From: Phalacrocorax aristotelis | Taxonomy: Eukaryota; Chordata; Aves; Suliformes; Phalacrocoracidae | DNA length: 64,000 nucleotides | Direction of reading: 5' to 3' | Assembly (NCBI RefSeq): GCF_949628215.1 | Contig: NC_134288.1 | Span: 2,914,001-2,978,000, forward strand | Shown: positions 50,231 to 62,099 of the stretch, one piece after another | Position numbering within the stretch: position 1 is the stretch's first letter | Layout: every line of letters begins with the position of its first letter | Position numbers and translations under genes: made by a program | Notes under the pieces: model-generated | Seen by the model: only the letters and a program-made list of their open reading frames with translations | Told to the model about the DNA's origin: nothing | The model's database searches: none

Positions 50231-52526
50231 CTGGGGAGGAAAAATTGCATTGTCAAGAAAACAAAGTCAGTCAAAACCTGCATGTAAGAGAGACGCAAGG
50301 ATATGAATCTCAGCAATGGCTTTTTGTTGTGTCGTACAGCTTTAGCAACATACCTTTGACAATTCTTTAGTTTCCAGCACTTTGTCCCTGATACTGGAAT
50401 ACCTAAGAATGCAGTTGTTTGAGTGGAAAAATGCTATCTCAGATACAACTCTCTCAGATGGTCTTTTATTCTTTTTTCCTGATTCTTTTCTCAAAAGGTT
50501 CCCCCCCAAAAAAAACCACAAAAGCTGTGAGTTCTTCCCACTGAGTTTTACATTGTTGTTTATTGTATGGGCAAGGGGAGAAGAAATTCTGCTGTCACTT
50601 TTGACCAGCTCAATCGCATTGTCCGTTTTTTCCCAGAAAATCTTGTTTATGAATTTGTGCTAGAAAACCTAGAAAAATAATGACAATTTTAAAAACCCAC
50701 AAATTATGTTTCCTATTAGTTTCCTCCATTTAAAACTCATGAAGAAATATCTTGTTTTATTGTGCCCTGATGTGGCTGCTCTGATCCTATAGTGAATCAT
50801 AGCTGTAACTCACGCAAGTTATAAAAGGCCTAGTGCTGAAAAGTGTTTATGAGCCTGAGGGTTTAGTATGTACTTAACTTCTAAGATGTAACAAAATTTC
50901 TGGGATTTGAGCACACTTATGGAGAAACCCCAGCTTTGCAGAACGTGGCCGTACACCTTGGAAGAAAGCCTCTGGCCCTGGCCAACCTCTGCATGATGCA
51001 GTGCAGCTATACAGGATAGACAGAGTGTATCAGCATCCTGGTCGCCTTTCCTTGTCGATTCTTAACACTGTTTAAGTTCAAAGTTGATTTTTATTTCCAT
51101 GTGCATTAGTTTTATGCTGCATCAGAGTTATGGGTGCCTTCCCCCAGAGGCACTGCCAGCCTCCAGATTTATGGGTAGCTTTCTTGTCAGTGAGAAGCAG
51201 TAAAAAGAGGGAGGGAAACCAAATGTTTTGAGCAACTAATCTGGTTGTAATGACTTAATTACAAGATGAAGAGTTTCTGCATTGTAAGAGCTTCAATCTA
51301 ATCACTGCTGCTAAACTGAGTCCGTATTACGCTTGCTTTTATAGCCTCCACTGACCCACTCTTCCTTGTGAGTTGTCTAATATTATGCATTTAATTCCAA
51401 GTGCTTGGGCTCATTTCTAAAACTGCTCTACAGGCCACGCTCACATGACAGATCAGCGCTGGGCACATCAGTGCTGCTTTCATTGCTGGCTATAGCTCTG
51501 CCTTGAGGGTATGCACCCAGATCTATTAGGACTCTACTGGGATTTGCAGGGGCACACGTGCTGGATCCTTCATGATTTAGGCATCTGCATGGGCTGCAAC
51601 CAAAATAGATATTTCTGAGCTTGGAGTTTTGCAGTAGTGATGATTAACCTATGGGGAACTGAGTGCTGCTATGTCTGTTTCAAATGACGTGCAGCTGGTG
51701 TAGTTCAAAGTTGGTATGAAAGTTGAGACCCAAGTTGTGTCACAGTCATGACTGTGGATAGACATATCCTTTGAATGGGTTAATTAAAATCTTGTAAAAG
51801 GAGATGGCTGGAGTCTTTAATTTGATCACAAATTATCTACTAGAGGAGAAAGTATATCTTCTTTAAAAGAAAAAAACTTGAATTAACAAAAGGAAAAAGT
51901 TCTGCCATGAAAATTTGTTGTGATGGTAAAATTGTGGGCTTGAATATTCAGCTATTGCAATTTAGTAGAGAATCCAGATGGCATATCTCTTCTCATTTTT
52001 TATATCCTCTTGTCTTGCAAACTCTTATACAGAAGTTTAGCCTTTGCCTGTGGTAATTGCCTATGAATAACAAGAATTATGTGAAAATATTTGCTATGTC
52101 AGGAACCTAGCCTGAAATTTTTTTTCTATACAAAAGAGATACCCTTTTATTGTTTTTTTTTTTTTCCCATTTGCTTTCATAGAACATGCCCAAACTCGCC
52201 TGACATTTCTTGATGCTTTCTAAAAACTGTTCTAACATGTAGTTATTTATGTAGAAAACCATTTAGGTTATAACCATAACCATTCAGGTCAAAATTAGAA
52301 CTTCTTTTTAAGTAACTGATTTTACCAACCTGAGTATCTCTGGTGATGTTCATATTCCAAATATATGCTTAGGATTCAAAAAAGAGCTGAATAATGGCTT
52401 CTGTTCCCAAAAGCTTGTCTACGTTTTCCAAATACGCAGCTGGTCAAATGAAATACATTACTTAAAATCTTACAGTGTTAGGCAAGCTAAGATTTTTTTT
52501 GCAGCATCTAGGCATCCAGGGGTGGA
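50231..52526. other. ASIP 5' side: intron/upstream sequence
   Basis: Because the acceptor at 50,231 shows that at least one more exon lies upstream, this is intron of the ASIP transcript. No 5' UTR exon could be recognised, since such exons have no code to read. No repeat was recognised. Confidence 0.6.
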
Positions 52527-52731
52527 AAAAGTTTTTTACACTGAGGGTGGTGAAACCCTGGCCCAGGTTGCCCAGAGAGGTGGTCGATGCCCCATCCCTA
52601 GAGACATTCAAGGTCAGGCTGGACGGGGCTCTGAGCAGCGTGATCTAGTTGAAGATGTCCCTGCTCACTGCAGGGGGGTTGGACTGGATGACGTTTAAAA
52701 GACCCCTTCCAACCCAAACCATTCTATGATA
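52527..52731 (+). mobile_element. CR1 LINE 3' end fragment
   Basis: About 200 bases of CR1 3' terminus: TTTTTTACACTGAGGGTGGT, CTGGCCCAGGTTGCCCAGAG, GGTCGATGCCCCATCCCT, GATCTAGTTGAAGATGTCCC and the end CCTTCCAACCCAAACCATTC plus TATGAT. It is the same subfamily as 39,003-39,597 and appears less diverged. Confidence 0.92.
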
Positions 52732-55700
52732 CAGGGCATGCCTATGACAAGTACATGTAGACTTTTGGGCTCTAATTCTTTCCATGCTCTGAGCTAGAGT
52801 GAAGAGAGCTAGCTGTGAGCTGGAAGCTGTTTAGATTTGCACATAGTGGTGTTCATGCTGTAGATTTTGATTATTTTTTTTAGCAACTTTTTGGCCTAGT
52901 TGCAGGATATGCTCTATAACATACCTATGATTTTCGTGTCAGTGTGTGTTGCCCATCTGGAGAACTGGCATAGCTGGCATGTAACTATCTGCTGGAGACA
53001 ATGTCAACATGCCCCCAATGTACTGTTTAAATAAACTTCTGTCCCAAAATGTGTTTCTGTTGTACTTCCTTGTCTTTATCTCAGCAAAACTGCCAATGAA
53101 TGCAATTGTGCCTGCACAAATGTAATAAAATAGTAAAATTTTACAGCTTGCATCTGTCCGCTTCCAAGTGAGATCTGGACATGCTCTAGTGTTAAAATAC
53201 AAACCTAGCTGCATGTGTTGATTTGAATTCTTGTGCACATGGGTTGGGTTTTTTCTTTTTTTGCCAATAGCACTTAGGTGGCAGGAGTTTTACAGCCTTC
53301 AAGACTGTCTGAACATGGAATATGCGTTTGATCTGAAAACTATACCAACTGGCTAGAAAGGTAATGCTCTTTAGAGCGGCATAGTCTTCTAGACGTATGC
53401 AGCAGAGTTCATGAAAAGGTGAAAGAGGTGGAAAGTGGAATCAGAAGAGAAGATGAGAAAAAAGGTGCTTGTAATCTTGGGTTTCATGTCTTGCATCATC
53501 TCACAAAACCCTTGCCCAAACTTGCCCTTTTTTAAATCTTTTGTGGTATTAAAGAGAGTCTTACTTTTCAATTTCGCTAATTATTTTCCTAACTTTCCTG
53601 CTGGGACTCATCAGAGGCTGTATAAGGCCTCCTTGGTTCCAGCAAGCTTCGCATCTGCTTTTCTATGAATACTTACTTTTAAAAGAGTGTATTTTCCTAT
53701 TGAGCCTCCTAACATTGGAGAAGTAAATTGCTTTAATAGTAGTACCTTCAGAGGGTTACTATTTGTTGCTGTAATGAAGTTAAAATGTACTAGGAGAACT
53801 TCAACTTTTTTTAGTCGCTGTTTATGGGGACTTAGTCTTGCACAGCACTGAAATCTAACCCCTGAACTTCAGCCACAGTTCAGCAAATTATGTAAATAAA
53901 TAGTTAACATATGGCAGTGCCCCTTATTGTCAAGGGAATGACAGAAGTACATTTAAAGACAAAACAAAAGCAAGCATTTAAAAGTTTCTTGGCTGTCATC
54001 AAAGATTGCAGTATGGCATTTGCTCTGTGCTTTGGCTTATTATATGTGAATAAGGTTTTTTAATACTCACCCCAATTGTTAGCTCTCAAAAGCATTTTTC
54101 CTGAATGTAAATTTGGAAAACAACAGATGATATGAAACAGCTTTTTTCTCTTTTTAATCTATTTTTTGTGATGTCATATTGAAAGTTTTCATGAAGAAAT
54201 TTGAGTTCCCCCAAAACACCCTGTACATTCAACACTTTTGAGGGGAACTCATTTCCTGTCACAGCTGATTTCACTCTATTTGGAGATTTATCCTCATATG
54301 ACAATAGAATGAACAGTTCAACGCATTCATACATAGTCTGCCATAAACACTGGAAGGGACAAACTGAAATTTTCTTAGGAGGTCTGACAAATTTGGACCA
54401 ACTCATGTATAAACTGGCATCACTAAAAATAGCTGAAAAGAGCTGCTTAGAAACATAAAATGTTAAAGTACATAAAGAAATATAAAGTACTGAAAACTGT
54501 TACATTGCTCAGTAACTTGCTGACAAATCTTCACCTATACTCTGCTGCTGTGTTCCTATTTTGAAAAGGATAGGACAGAAAAAGAGGGAATGCAAGGAAA
54601 AAAGCAAGAATTAGTGGATGCCTTGGAAGATAGAGATTTTTAAGATGGAGAGAGACTGAAAAAGTTATGCAATTAGATGTGGAGGTTAATAGGATGACTG
54701 GGGAGGTTCTGAATGATTATTTAATGGTCACCTAGGACTCTGCTGTTCAGTCTCCAGAGCAATCCCATTTCAGACATCAGGTTTCAGCAAAGGAATTGCA
54801 ATAAAAAGGAAAATGGTCTGTTAAGGGGCATTTGGAGGGAAAGGAATGAATCCACCTGAGATGAATGAGAATCACTAGTGCTCCAGGCAGTGCTCCACTG
54901 ACCCCAGTTCCTCTGCAGTATTCGTTTCCTAAGAGCGGGTTAGGATTGACTGCACAGAATGCAAAGCAAAGCAATGTGCTTTTTCAGGGCTTTAAAGGGC
55001 ATTGTCAAAATGTAAAAATGTGAGTAAATACAAAGAAATAGCTGCTACTCATCCTCAAAACAACAAAATAATTTAAAATAAAATCAGTGCAAGCAAAACT
55101 CTCCCCACAGAATAAACCGGGAGGCCCTATTTGAAGTCTAACCTGAATCTCAGTGCATTTGGGTTGTTTCATTCAGTGTTGGGGGGTAATGGCCTGAAAA
55201 TCTTAGGTCCCCATTTTGCACGGGCTTTGTTACCATCGAGTTTGTGGTTAGGAAGCCAGAATGAAACTCAATCAAATGATTAAGAGCAAATATGTGATGG
55301 TCTGTTACAGAAAAAAAAAAATGCTTAGAACAAATGACATGTTTGTCCTTCTTGTTAGCTATGAAAGAAGGGGATTGCATTTGTTTTCATTTTGGTTTTT
55401 TGCAATTTCAAATTTTTGATGTTGTAATCATTTGGTGTGATTGTTAACCCTCTAGGGCTTGAGGCTGGAGGAAGGAAAATTGAGTGGAACTTCTTAAATT
55501 GCTGAGTCCAATACACTGTTATCCCCCACAATCAGCGCACGCTCATCTCTTTGTAGGTGAAAGACTAGGTAGACCTCTGTTATTCCAATGGTAAAGCCCT
55601 TCCATGTCTTCCGGCTTAATTTCCATATAGAAATTAAATTTTCTTTTAATTTTCAGCCTAAATGTATTCATTGCCATTATATATTTATGAGTCTTGTAGC

Positions 55701-55889
55701 ACTGTTATCCTGCAGTACTGAATTCTCTCCTCTTCCTTTCTTGCTCAGCTATTGGAGAGAAAAATCCATGCACCCCTCTGTTTTTATTTTATTACATGAG
55801 ATACTTTTGTAATCTCTGTGATGCTGTGGAACTGCGTTCCTTAAATTAACTTTGACACGTCATTTGCCATTAAGCTGTAGTGTAGTTTA
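52732..55889. other. ASIP 5' side, unique sequence
   Basis: AT-rich unique DNA with no gene or repeat I recognise. It could hold non-coding ASIP exons or enhancers, which cannot be seen by eye. Confidence 0.55.
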
Positions 55890-56860
55890 GGCAGTAAGGG
55901 ACATAGGGAGGTCTGTAGTCCTACCTCCTGCTCAAGCCAGTGCCAAATTAGATCAGGTTGACTTGGGATCTCATTCAGTCAAGACCCAAATATCTCCATA
56001 AACAGAGTTTACAAAACCTCTCATTTGATCAGCTCCTCTAGCCTATCAGCCACTCCTACCAACTTGACGAGCAAACTTGCTGAAAGTGAATCCTATTCCA
56101 TCAACTAGATGATTATTAATAAAGATGCTAAGTGCTACTGGTCCTGGTTTTGACCCTTGTTGGACTCCATTAGTAACTGGCCAACAGCTGGACTTCATAC
56201 CAGTGATCACCAGCCTTTAAGTCTGTGCACCAGCCAGTTTTCCACCTCCGTTATGGTCCACTAATCCAGTCCTTATCTCTCCGGTTTGGCTATAAGGAGA
56301 CTTTGGGACATTTTGTCAAAGGCCTTGTTGGATTCAGGGTATGCATTGAGCAATACGCTCTCCTTTTCATTTATGCACGCATCCAGTTATTCTCACCTCC
56401 AGTCACCTCGGCACAAAAGGCAATCAGGTTGGTCAGATATGATTTGCCTTTGGTATGTTAATGCTTGCTGTTTGCAATTCCTTTTTGTCCTTCCTGTGGC
56501 TGGAAATGGCTTCAAGGAATATGTGCTCTACCGCCTTCCCAGGGACTGAGGTCAGCCTGGCTAACGTGTAGTTCCGTGGAATTTCCTCCAGTCCTTTCTG
56601 AAGATGGATGTGATATTTCCTTTTATTTTTCAGGCATGAGGAGCCTCCCCCAGTTGTCATGACCTTTCAAAGTGAGCAGCCTGGCAGTAATATCAGCCAG
56701 CATCTTCAGCATCCTGGGATTCACCCTGCTTGGTCCCATGGATTTTTCTATATCCAGCTGGTTTGTGTGCCCTCTGCAATGTATCTTTGCAGTGGGTAAT
56801 GACATGTTCCCAGGCCAAAAGCAGACTTGACCAGCCTGGGGAAGACATCAAGTATGTCAT
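55890..56860 (-). mobile_element. Degraded CR1-like LINE fragment with RT remnant, antisense
   Basis: On the minus strand the words LTSVPGKAVEHIFLEAIS and RKDKK survive (about 56,490-56,570), matching the early reverse transcriptase region of CR1-type LINEs (LTSVPGK motif). Plus-strand text such as GGTCCTGGTTTTGACCCTTG, GTCAAAGGCCTTGTTGGATT and GGCAATCAGGTTGGTCAGAT is the antisense of the same ORF. Multiple stops and gaps mark it as old. Outer limits are approximate and similarity may continue to about 57,050. Confidence 0.72.
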
Positions 56861-59800
56861 CTTTTATATATCCCTGCTCCACTGACTGCTTGAGTCACTC
56901 TGGATATGCTCAAAGCCTCCCTTGGCTGTGGTGTTGGTGGCTGTGTGGTTGGGCAGCAATGGGTAATAGCACAAGGATCCTTGTCAGTCTCTCTGCAACT
57001 TCCCAAATCTCAGCCCCAGAAAACAACAAATCTTTGGAGTTTTGCAGATAGGGACCTCGATCTCCAAGAGGGTGTCTTCTGTATAATTCTTTCCAGCTCT
57101 ATGGAACTGCTTCTAGGAGGATAAGCATGTTCTCCAAAGATGGGAAACTGCCGAAGTGTCTATGTCTGAAGACTGTAGGAAAGACGAAGCTGTGAAATTA
57201 TTGTTGCTCCATGTTCACTTTCCAGAGAAACCACTGTATGAAATATTTATCCCCTTACTATCTTGTAAGAGCGTACATATTGTTTTGATTAAGAGATACT
57301 ACTTTTTTGACATGTCCTACTCTCTTCCTATCCATGACTAGAGACAGGCTTTACAGACATGGATGTGTGAGATTTCCTATTTGTATTCACTATAAGCCCT
57401 CTATTGTCTTAGGTTTTGTTCTATTTGTACATTCAGGAACAAACTGGCTTTCATGCTATGATCAAGACATCTAAGAGATGAAGGGTGGTTTTTTTTAAAT
57501 AGGATATCAGTTATGAGATATTTGATCTGTGACTGGTGGAGGCTGATGGTGGATTAGCTTAGCTAATCCTTTGGGCTACAATTATCCTTCTGGCGATTAT
57601 GGCAATGTGATAAATAAGAACAATGATCAGTTTATATCTGACAGTAAAACCAAAATAAAATCACTCTCTGGCTTTCCCTGCTGATTAATTTTAAGTGACT
57701 TTTCAAGAAAATCAGAGGACAGAGAGTCTTCACAGTGAAGGTAATGGACGAGAAGTAGTGTTGAGTGCCATATGATAGCTATTTGCAGTGGATGGAAAGC
57801 AAAGTAATAGGAGATGTAGTATTGATAGAGGTACCTGCTATGTAGTAAGTGCATAGAAGATGGGGTACAGCTGTGGTGATCAGACTTGGTGATCAGTCCA
57901 GAATGTTAGATCTGAAAGACTGTTGGGGCCCCAAGTGCACCAACAGGGTCTGCAACCTCTTCCCTGCTGCTGGCAATTTGGCTACCTGTGTTCGAGGCTG
58001 CCTCTGATATGGTGCAGCTGTAACCTGGGGTCAGGCTGCTGGGGAAAAGCTGGGAGATGCCTCTTCAGGGGCTCCCTGCTTTCCTTGGATGCCATGGAGA
58101 AGGCAGGAGTTCCTCCTTAGCTGATGGCAGAAGGACCTGCAAAAGGGAAACTTGAAGGGGGTATGACTAAAGGGCTAAATTTAAAAAAGAATGATAAATG
58201 TATTTTATTTGTTTTCAGTGTGTAACAGAACTTCTAAATATCCTACTCTTCTGCTTGCCCATATCCGTGACATCCTAAACTAGAGGGTTCTGACTCCTGT
58301 TAGTCTTTGGTAATAAGCATAATTTCTGCTTGAAGGTACCACTTGTGTATTGGTGACATGTTGACCTGCCACAGCCAAGAAAATGCTGAATGGTGAGAAG
58401 AGAAGATCTTTCTGGCATGGTCACTGATGGCTATGGGGAGAAACAGAGGTTTCTGGACATTCCTTCCACATGCAGGCAAGGTCATGTTATCCTGACATGT
58501 GGCATGGACAAATAATAACGGTTGGAGCCATTAAAGTTTACAGCTACCCAATGCAAATTAATTCGTTAGACTTATGTGCACATCATGTACCATATGGAAG
58601 AAAGATGTCAGAGCATTCTTGGGTATCTATGCAAGATCAATGAGAGATGAGGTCTATCTCTACAAAGTACAGCTTTCTTCATGGAAGAAGGGAAATCCAT
58701 GTGTGGCTCACAAGTGGGAAATAAGGATGAAGACAAATGTCCGGAAGATATCTGTTAATTTATAAACTATCCATAAAAAAACCAACATTAATTCTAAGAA
58801 TGAAAAAAAAAAATTATGGACAAACATCTAAGAGCAAAATGAATATTGTACATTCAGGATGGGAAATACTGTTCTGGAAAGCAGTGACTCAAACGGGTTT
58901 GGGAGTTGTGGTTGAAAACGGGCTCACAGTGTAACACTGTTGTCAAAAGTGCTAATGTAGTTATTGAACGAGAAAATAGGACCAATGTCAATAGGAGAGA
59001 GAATATTTATTTTTTATGGCTGTTCTGGAATACACTCCAAGAACATCACTAATTGAGTGGAAAGAGTTTGGATAAACTAAAAATGATCAAAGGAATGGAA
59101 AAGTATGACTAAAAAGAGCTCTCAAAGTTCAATCTCTTCCATACCAAAGAAAAACCACCTCGGTTCCTGAAAGTACTTGGCAGGGTTGGAGGGAGGATGG
59201 GTGACAGAAGGGTTTTCAAGCAAGACGACGAAGGTATGATGAGATGAAATCACCAGAAGTAGAAGCCAGGTCTAAAAGTTTTCCAAGATCTGGACTATTC
59301 TGGCTCACTAACAATTACACTTTAGAATATCTGTCCAAAGGCTGATAGGGGTTTTCTGCTATAGAAGCTTTAAATGTTTATTTATATACACGAAGAAACA
59401 CAAATTCTAAGCAAAATTGCTGGAAACTACATCATTGTCTGAGTTATGTGCTTATTAACAATTAGACCTTCAGTTTTATTTATGATCTTATAAGTCTCTG
59501 TGCACACTCTGTGCCAGGAGTGTGGATGTTCAGTTCAGCTAGGGCATGCTGGGGACACACTTCTCACAGATAATCCTGGAGACAAAGATGTTTCTTTTAC
59601 AGTTATGGCTCTAGAGTTTTCCTACCAACTTGACTTACTTCTCCACTTACTTATTTCAAAGTGTGTTGTTTCTTCTTTTTTAAATCCTAAGATCTCTGAA
59701 AGCTCATTAGCTCTAGGAAAATAAATCATATTTAACTCCCAAGTGGCCTACTGAAGCAGCCTGTATCAAAATCTTAGAAAGCATACACTGAAAAAACAAG

Positions 59801-61550
59801 GTTTGAAATTCAATATGCAAATGACAAAAATCTTAAGGTTAATCCCTAAATAGTATGTCCATAGATTTTTATTTTATCCAATATTACAACCGATGATTCA
59901 TTGAGGGTCATTGCAGATGGTTCCCCAGAGTGAGATTGGTCACCTTTATGGTTTTTCTTTTAAGCAAACATATTACCACCACCAAGAAACATGGGTGTTG
60001 TTACCAGCTGCAGCCTTCCCAGTGGGTATCCCCTAAAAGAACATACCTGCTGCCATCAGCAGCTGGATATCGGACTTGCAGCTGCTCTGAGCAGAGGTCT
60101 GTATTTCAGGGTTGCTTTACACTGGTACAGAAAATACCTCAGTTATAGACACCTTTGAAAAGTAGATGGCAAGATCCACTAAAAAGTGTACTCTGCAGGA
60201 TGAATAGAAACAAGCTTATATATGTACACTCAATTTGGACACTTTTGACTGGGATATTTCTATCAACAGGATGAAAACATAGTTAATATTTTGCTAAACA
60301 GTTAAAATTATCATGTTGAATCAATTTGAAATGCTTAATTAAACACTATTATTAATTTAATGCAATAGTCCTAAGTATTTGTAGGTAAGAATGCATCTCA
60401 GATTTTTTCATGGCATGAGCATTTAAAAATGCAGAGAGAAGCAAAGGAAAAGGGTGTAGTGAGCACTTCCTGAGCAGAGCACTGGTCAGTGCTGCCTTCT
60501 ACTTCCTTATAACTCAAATTCAATATGCTTATTTCAAATTAAATGGTAATTTAACCACCCAAGTCAAAGGAGATTGAAGAGAAATAGTGTGATTTGAAAA
60601 ACAAATTTCATAAGCAAATGCTGTTCAAGAAGTCAGTGGGTTTCTCTGTTAAATTTGCTAGTTATAAGAAATGTTCTTAAAACTTAAAAACGTTACGCAT
60701 TTTTTCTTTTATGCAAATATGTATGCCACATGAGCATGCACACTTAATTAACAAGGTGTTAACTATCTAGTCAAGAGTTTTAGTAGGTCTTTACTCTGCA
60801 AAATACTGGGGGCTAATTCATGCATTTAGCTCTACTTATAAGTCTGTTTGTGCATAACAGAATAAAGGGAATGCTAAAGACAAAAACCTATACTGAAGGT
60901 TGCAAAATTCTTCTTCAGCTTTCAGTGAACTGTTTTTTTCCTATGTACAAGAAAAATAACATTTTTTTTCCCTAGTTATCTTCCCTATCTGTGATCATTC
61001 ATGTAGTTTTGCATTTGTGCTAGAATGCTCATGAACGATTTCTGAGCCTGCTTCAATGGAGAAAAAATAATTTTTTTTTTCTGGGGAAAAAGTGGGAGAT
61101 GCGTAGGGAAGTGCAACTTTGATGTTTGGAAAGCCAAACAAGAGACATGTTCTTTTAAAAAAACCAACCAAACCAACCAACAAAAAAAGCCCAAAACAAC
61201 CACCACAACCAAACCACAGAAATCCCCCCTGCAACCCCTAATAGCTTCAAAAGACCTTTTGGAGAGAGGCTGTGGCTAAAATTGCCCAAAATGGAGACTG
61301 GAGAGACTTAAAACTATCTAAATAAAATGCACTTAACTCCTAAGGAGGGGGGGAGGAGGAGGGGAATGCTGACAGACTCTACAGTCAAACAATGCCTATA
61401 AAGGACCTTCCTGTCTCAATCAGAAGTGTTTCTGATACTAAGAAGATGACCCATGGCTATGAAATTGCCAGCAAAGCAACAAAGGCACTTCTGACCATGA
61501 TGAGCTATCCTTTTCTTTATTCATATGGTTGAAAGTCTGAAGAAGAGAGC
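56861..61550. other. ASIP 5' side, mostly unique sequence
   Basis: AT-rich DNA with one A/C-rich low-complexity tract at 61,158-61,218 and a slightly GC-richer patch at 57,920-58,140. No gene, RNA or named repeat recognised. Confidence 0.55.
61158..61218. repeat. A/C-rich low-complexity tract
   Basis: ACCAACCAAACCAACCAAC followed by an A run and CAAAACAACCACCACAACC. It is the complement type of the T/G-rich tract at 31,082. Confidence 0.75.
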
Positions 61551-62099
61551 TGTATTGGGTCTGGCTGAGATGGCGTTCATTTTCCCCACAGCAGCCCACA
61601 TACTGCTGTGCTTTATATTGGCAGCTAGAAAGGTGTTGCCTTAGAAAGGTGTTAAACACCAGTGGTTTGGCTAGTGCTGAGCAGTGCCCGCACAGCATCA
61701 AGGCTATCTCCAACATTCCCACCTCACCTGTAGGCTGGGGATGCGCCAGGTCCTGGGAGGGGACACAGCCAGGACAGCTGACCCCAACTGACCAAAGCTA
61801 AGAGAAAGGGGGCATTCATTATTTATGACATTTGTTTTCTGGAGCAACCACTACGTGTACTGAAGCCCTGCTTCCTGAGAAGTGTCTGGACATCGCCTGC
61901 TGATGGGAAGTAGAGAAGAAATCTTTTGTTTTCCTTTTGCTTCCACACACGGCCTTTGCTTTTGCTTTTTTAAACTGCCTTTATCTTGACCCACAAGTGT
62001 TTTTTCTACCTTACTTTCTGCCCGTCCTGTCCTGCGGAGGAAGGGAGTGATAAAGCAGCTTGGTGGCACTTGGCATCCAGCCAAGGTCAACCCACCACA
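61551..62099 (+). mobile_element. Solo LTR, avian ERVL-like
   Basis: The block begins TGTATTGGGTCTGGCTGAGA and ends GTCAACCCACCACA, giving TG...CA ends over 549 bases. Internal landmarks such as ACAGCTGACCCCAACTGACC, GGAGCAACCACTACGTGTAC, GACATCGCCTGCTGATGGGA and CTGCCTTTATCTTGACCCAC are those I associate with an LTR common in bird genomes and usually classed as ERVL. No gag/pol sequence adjoins either side, so it is a solo LTR. Flanking 5-mers (AGAGC and CTAGT) do not match as a target duplication, suggesting age or recombination. Orientation is opposite to ASIP. Confidence 0.75.

Noticed and set aside
50230-50316. Upstream in-frame ATGs that would extend ASIP by 29 residues.
   Set aside because: A strong splice acceptor sits just before the MESK start, and the extension would bury the signal peptide behind intron-derived sequence.
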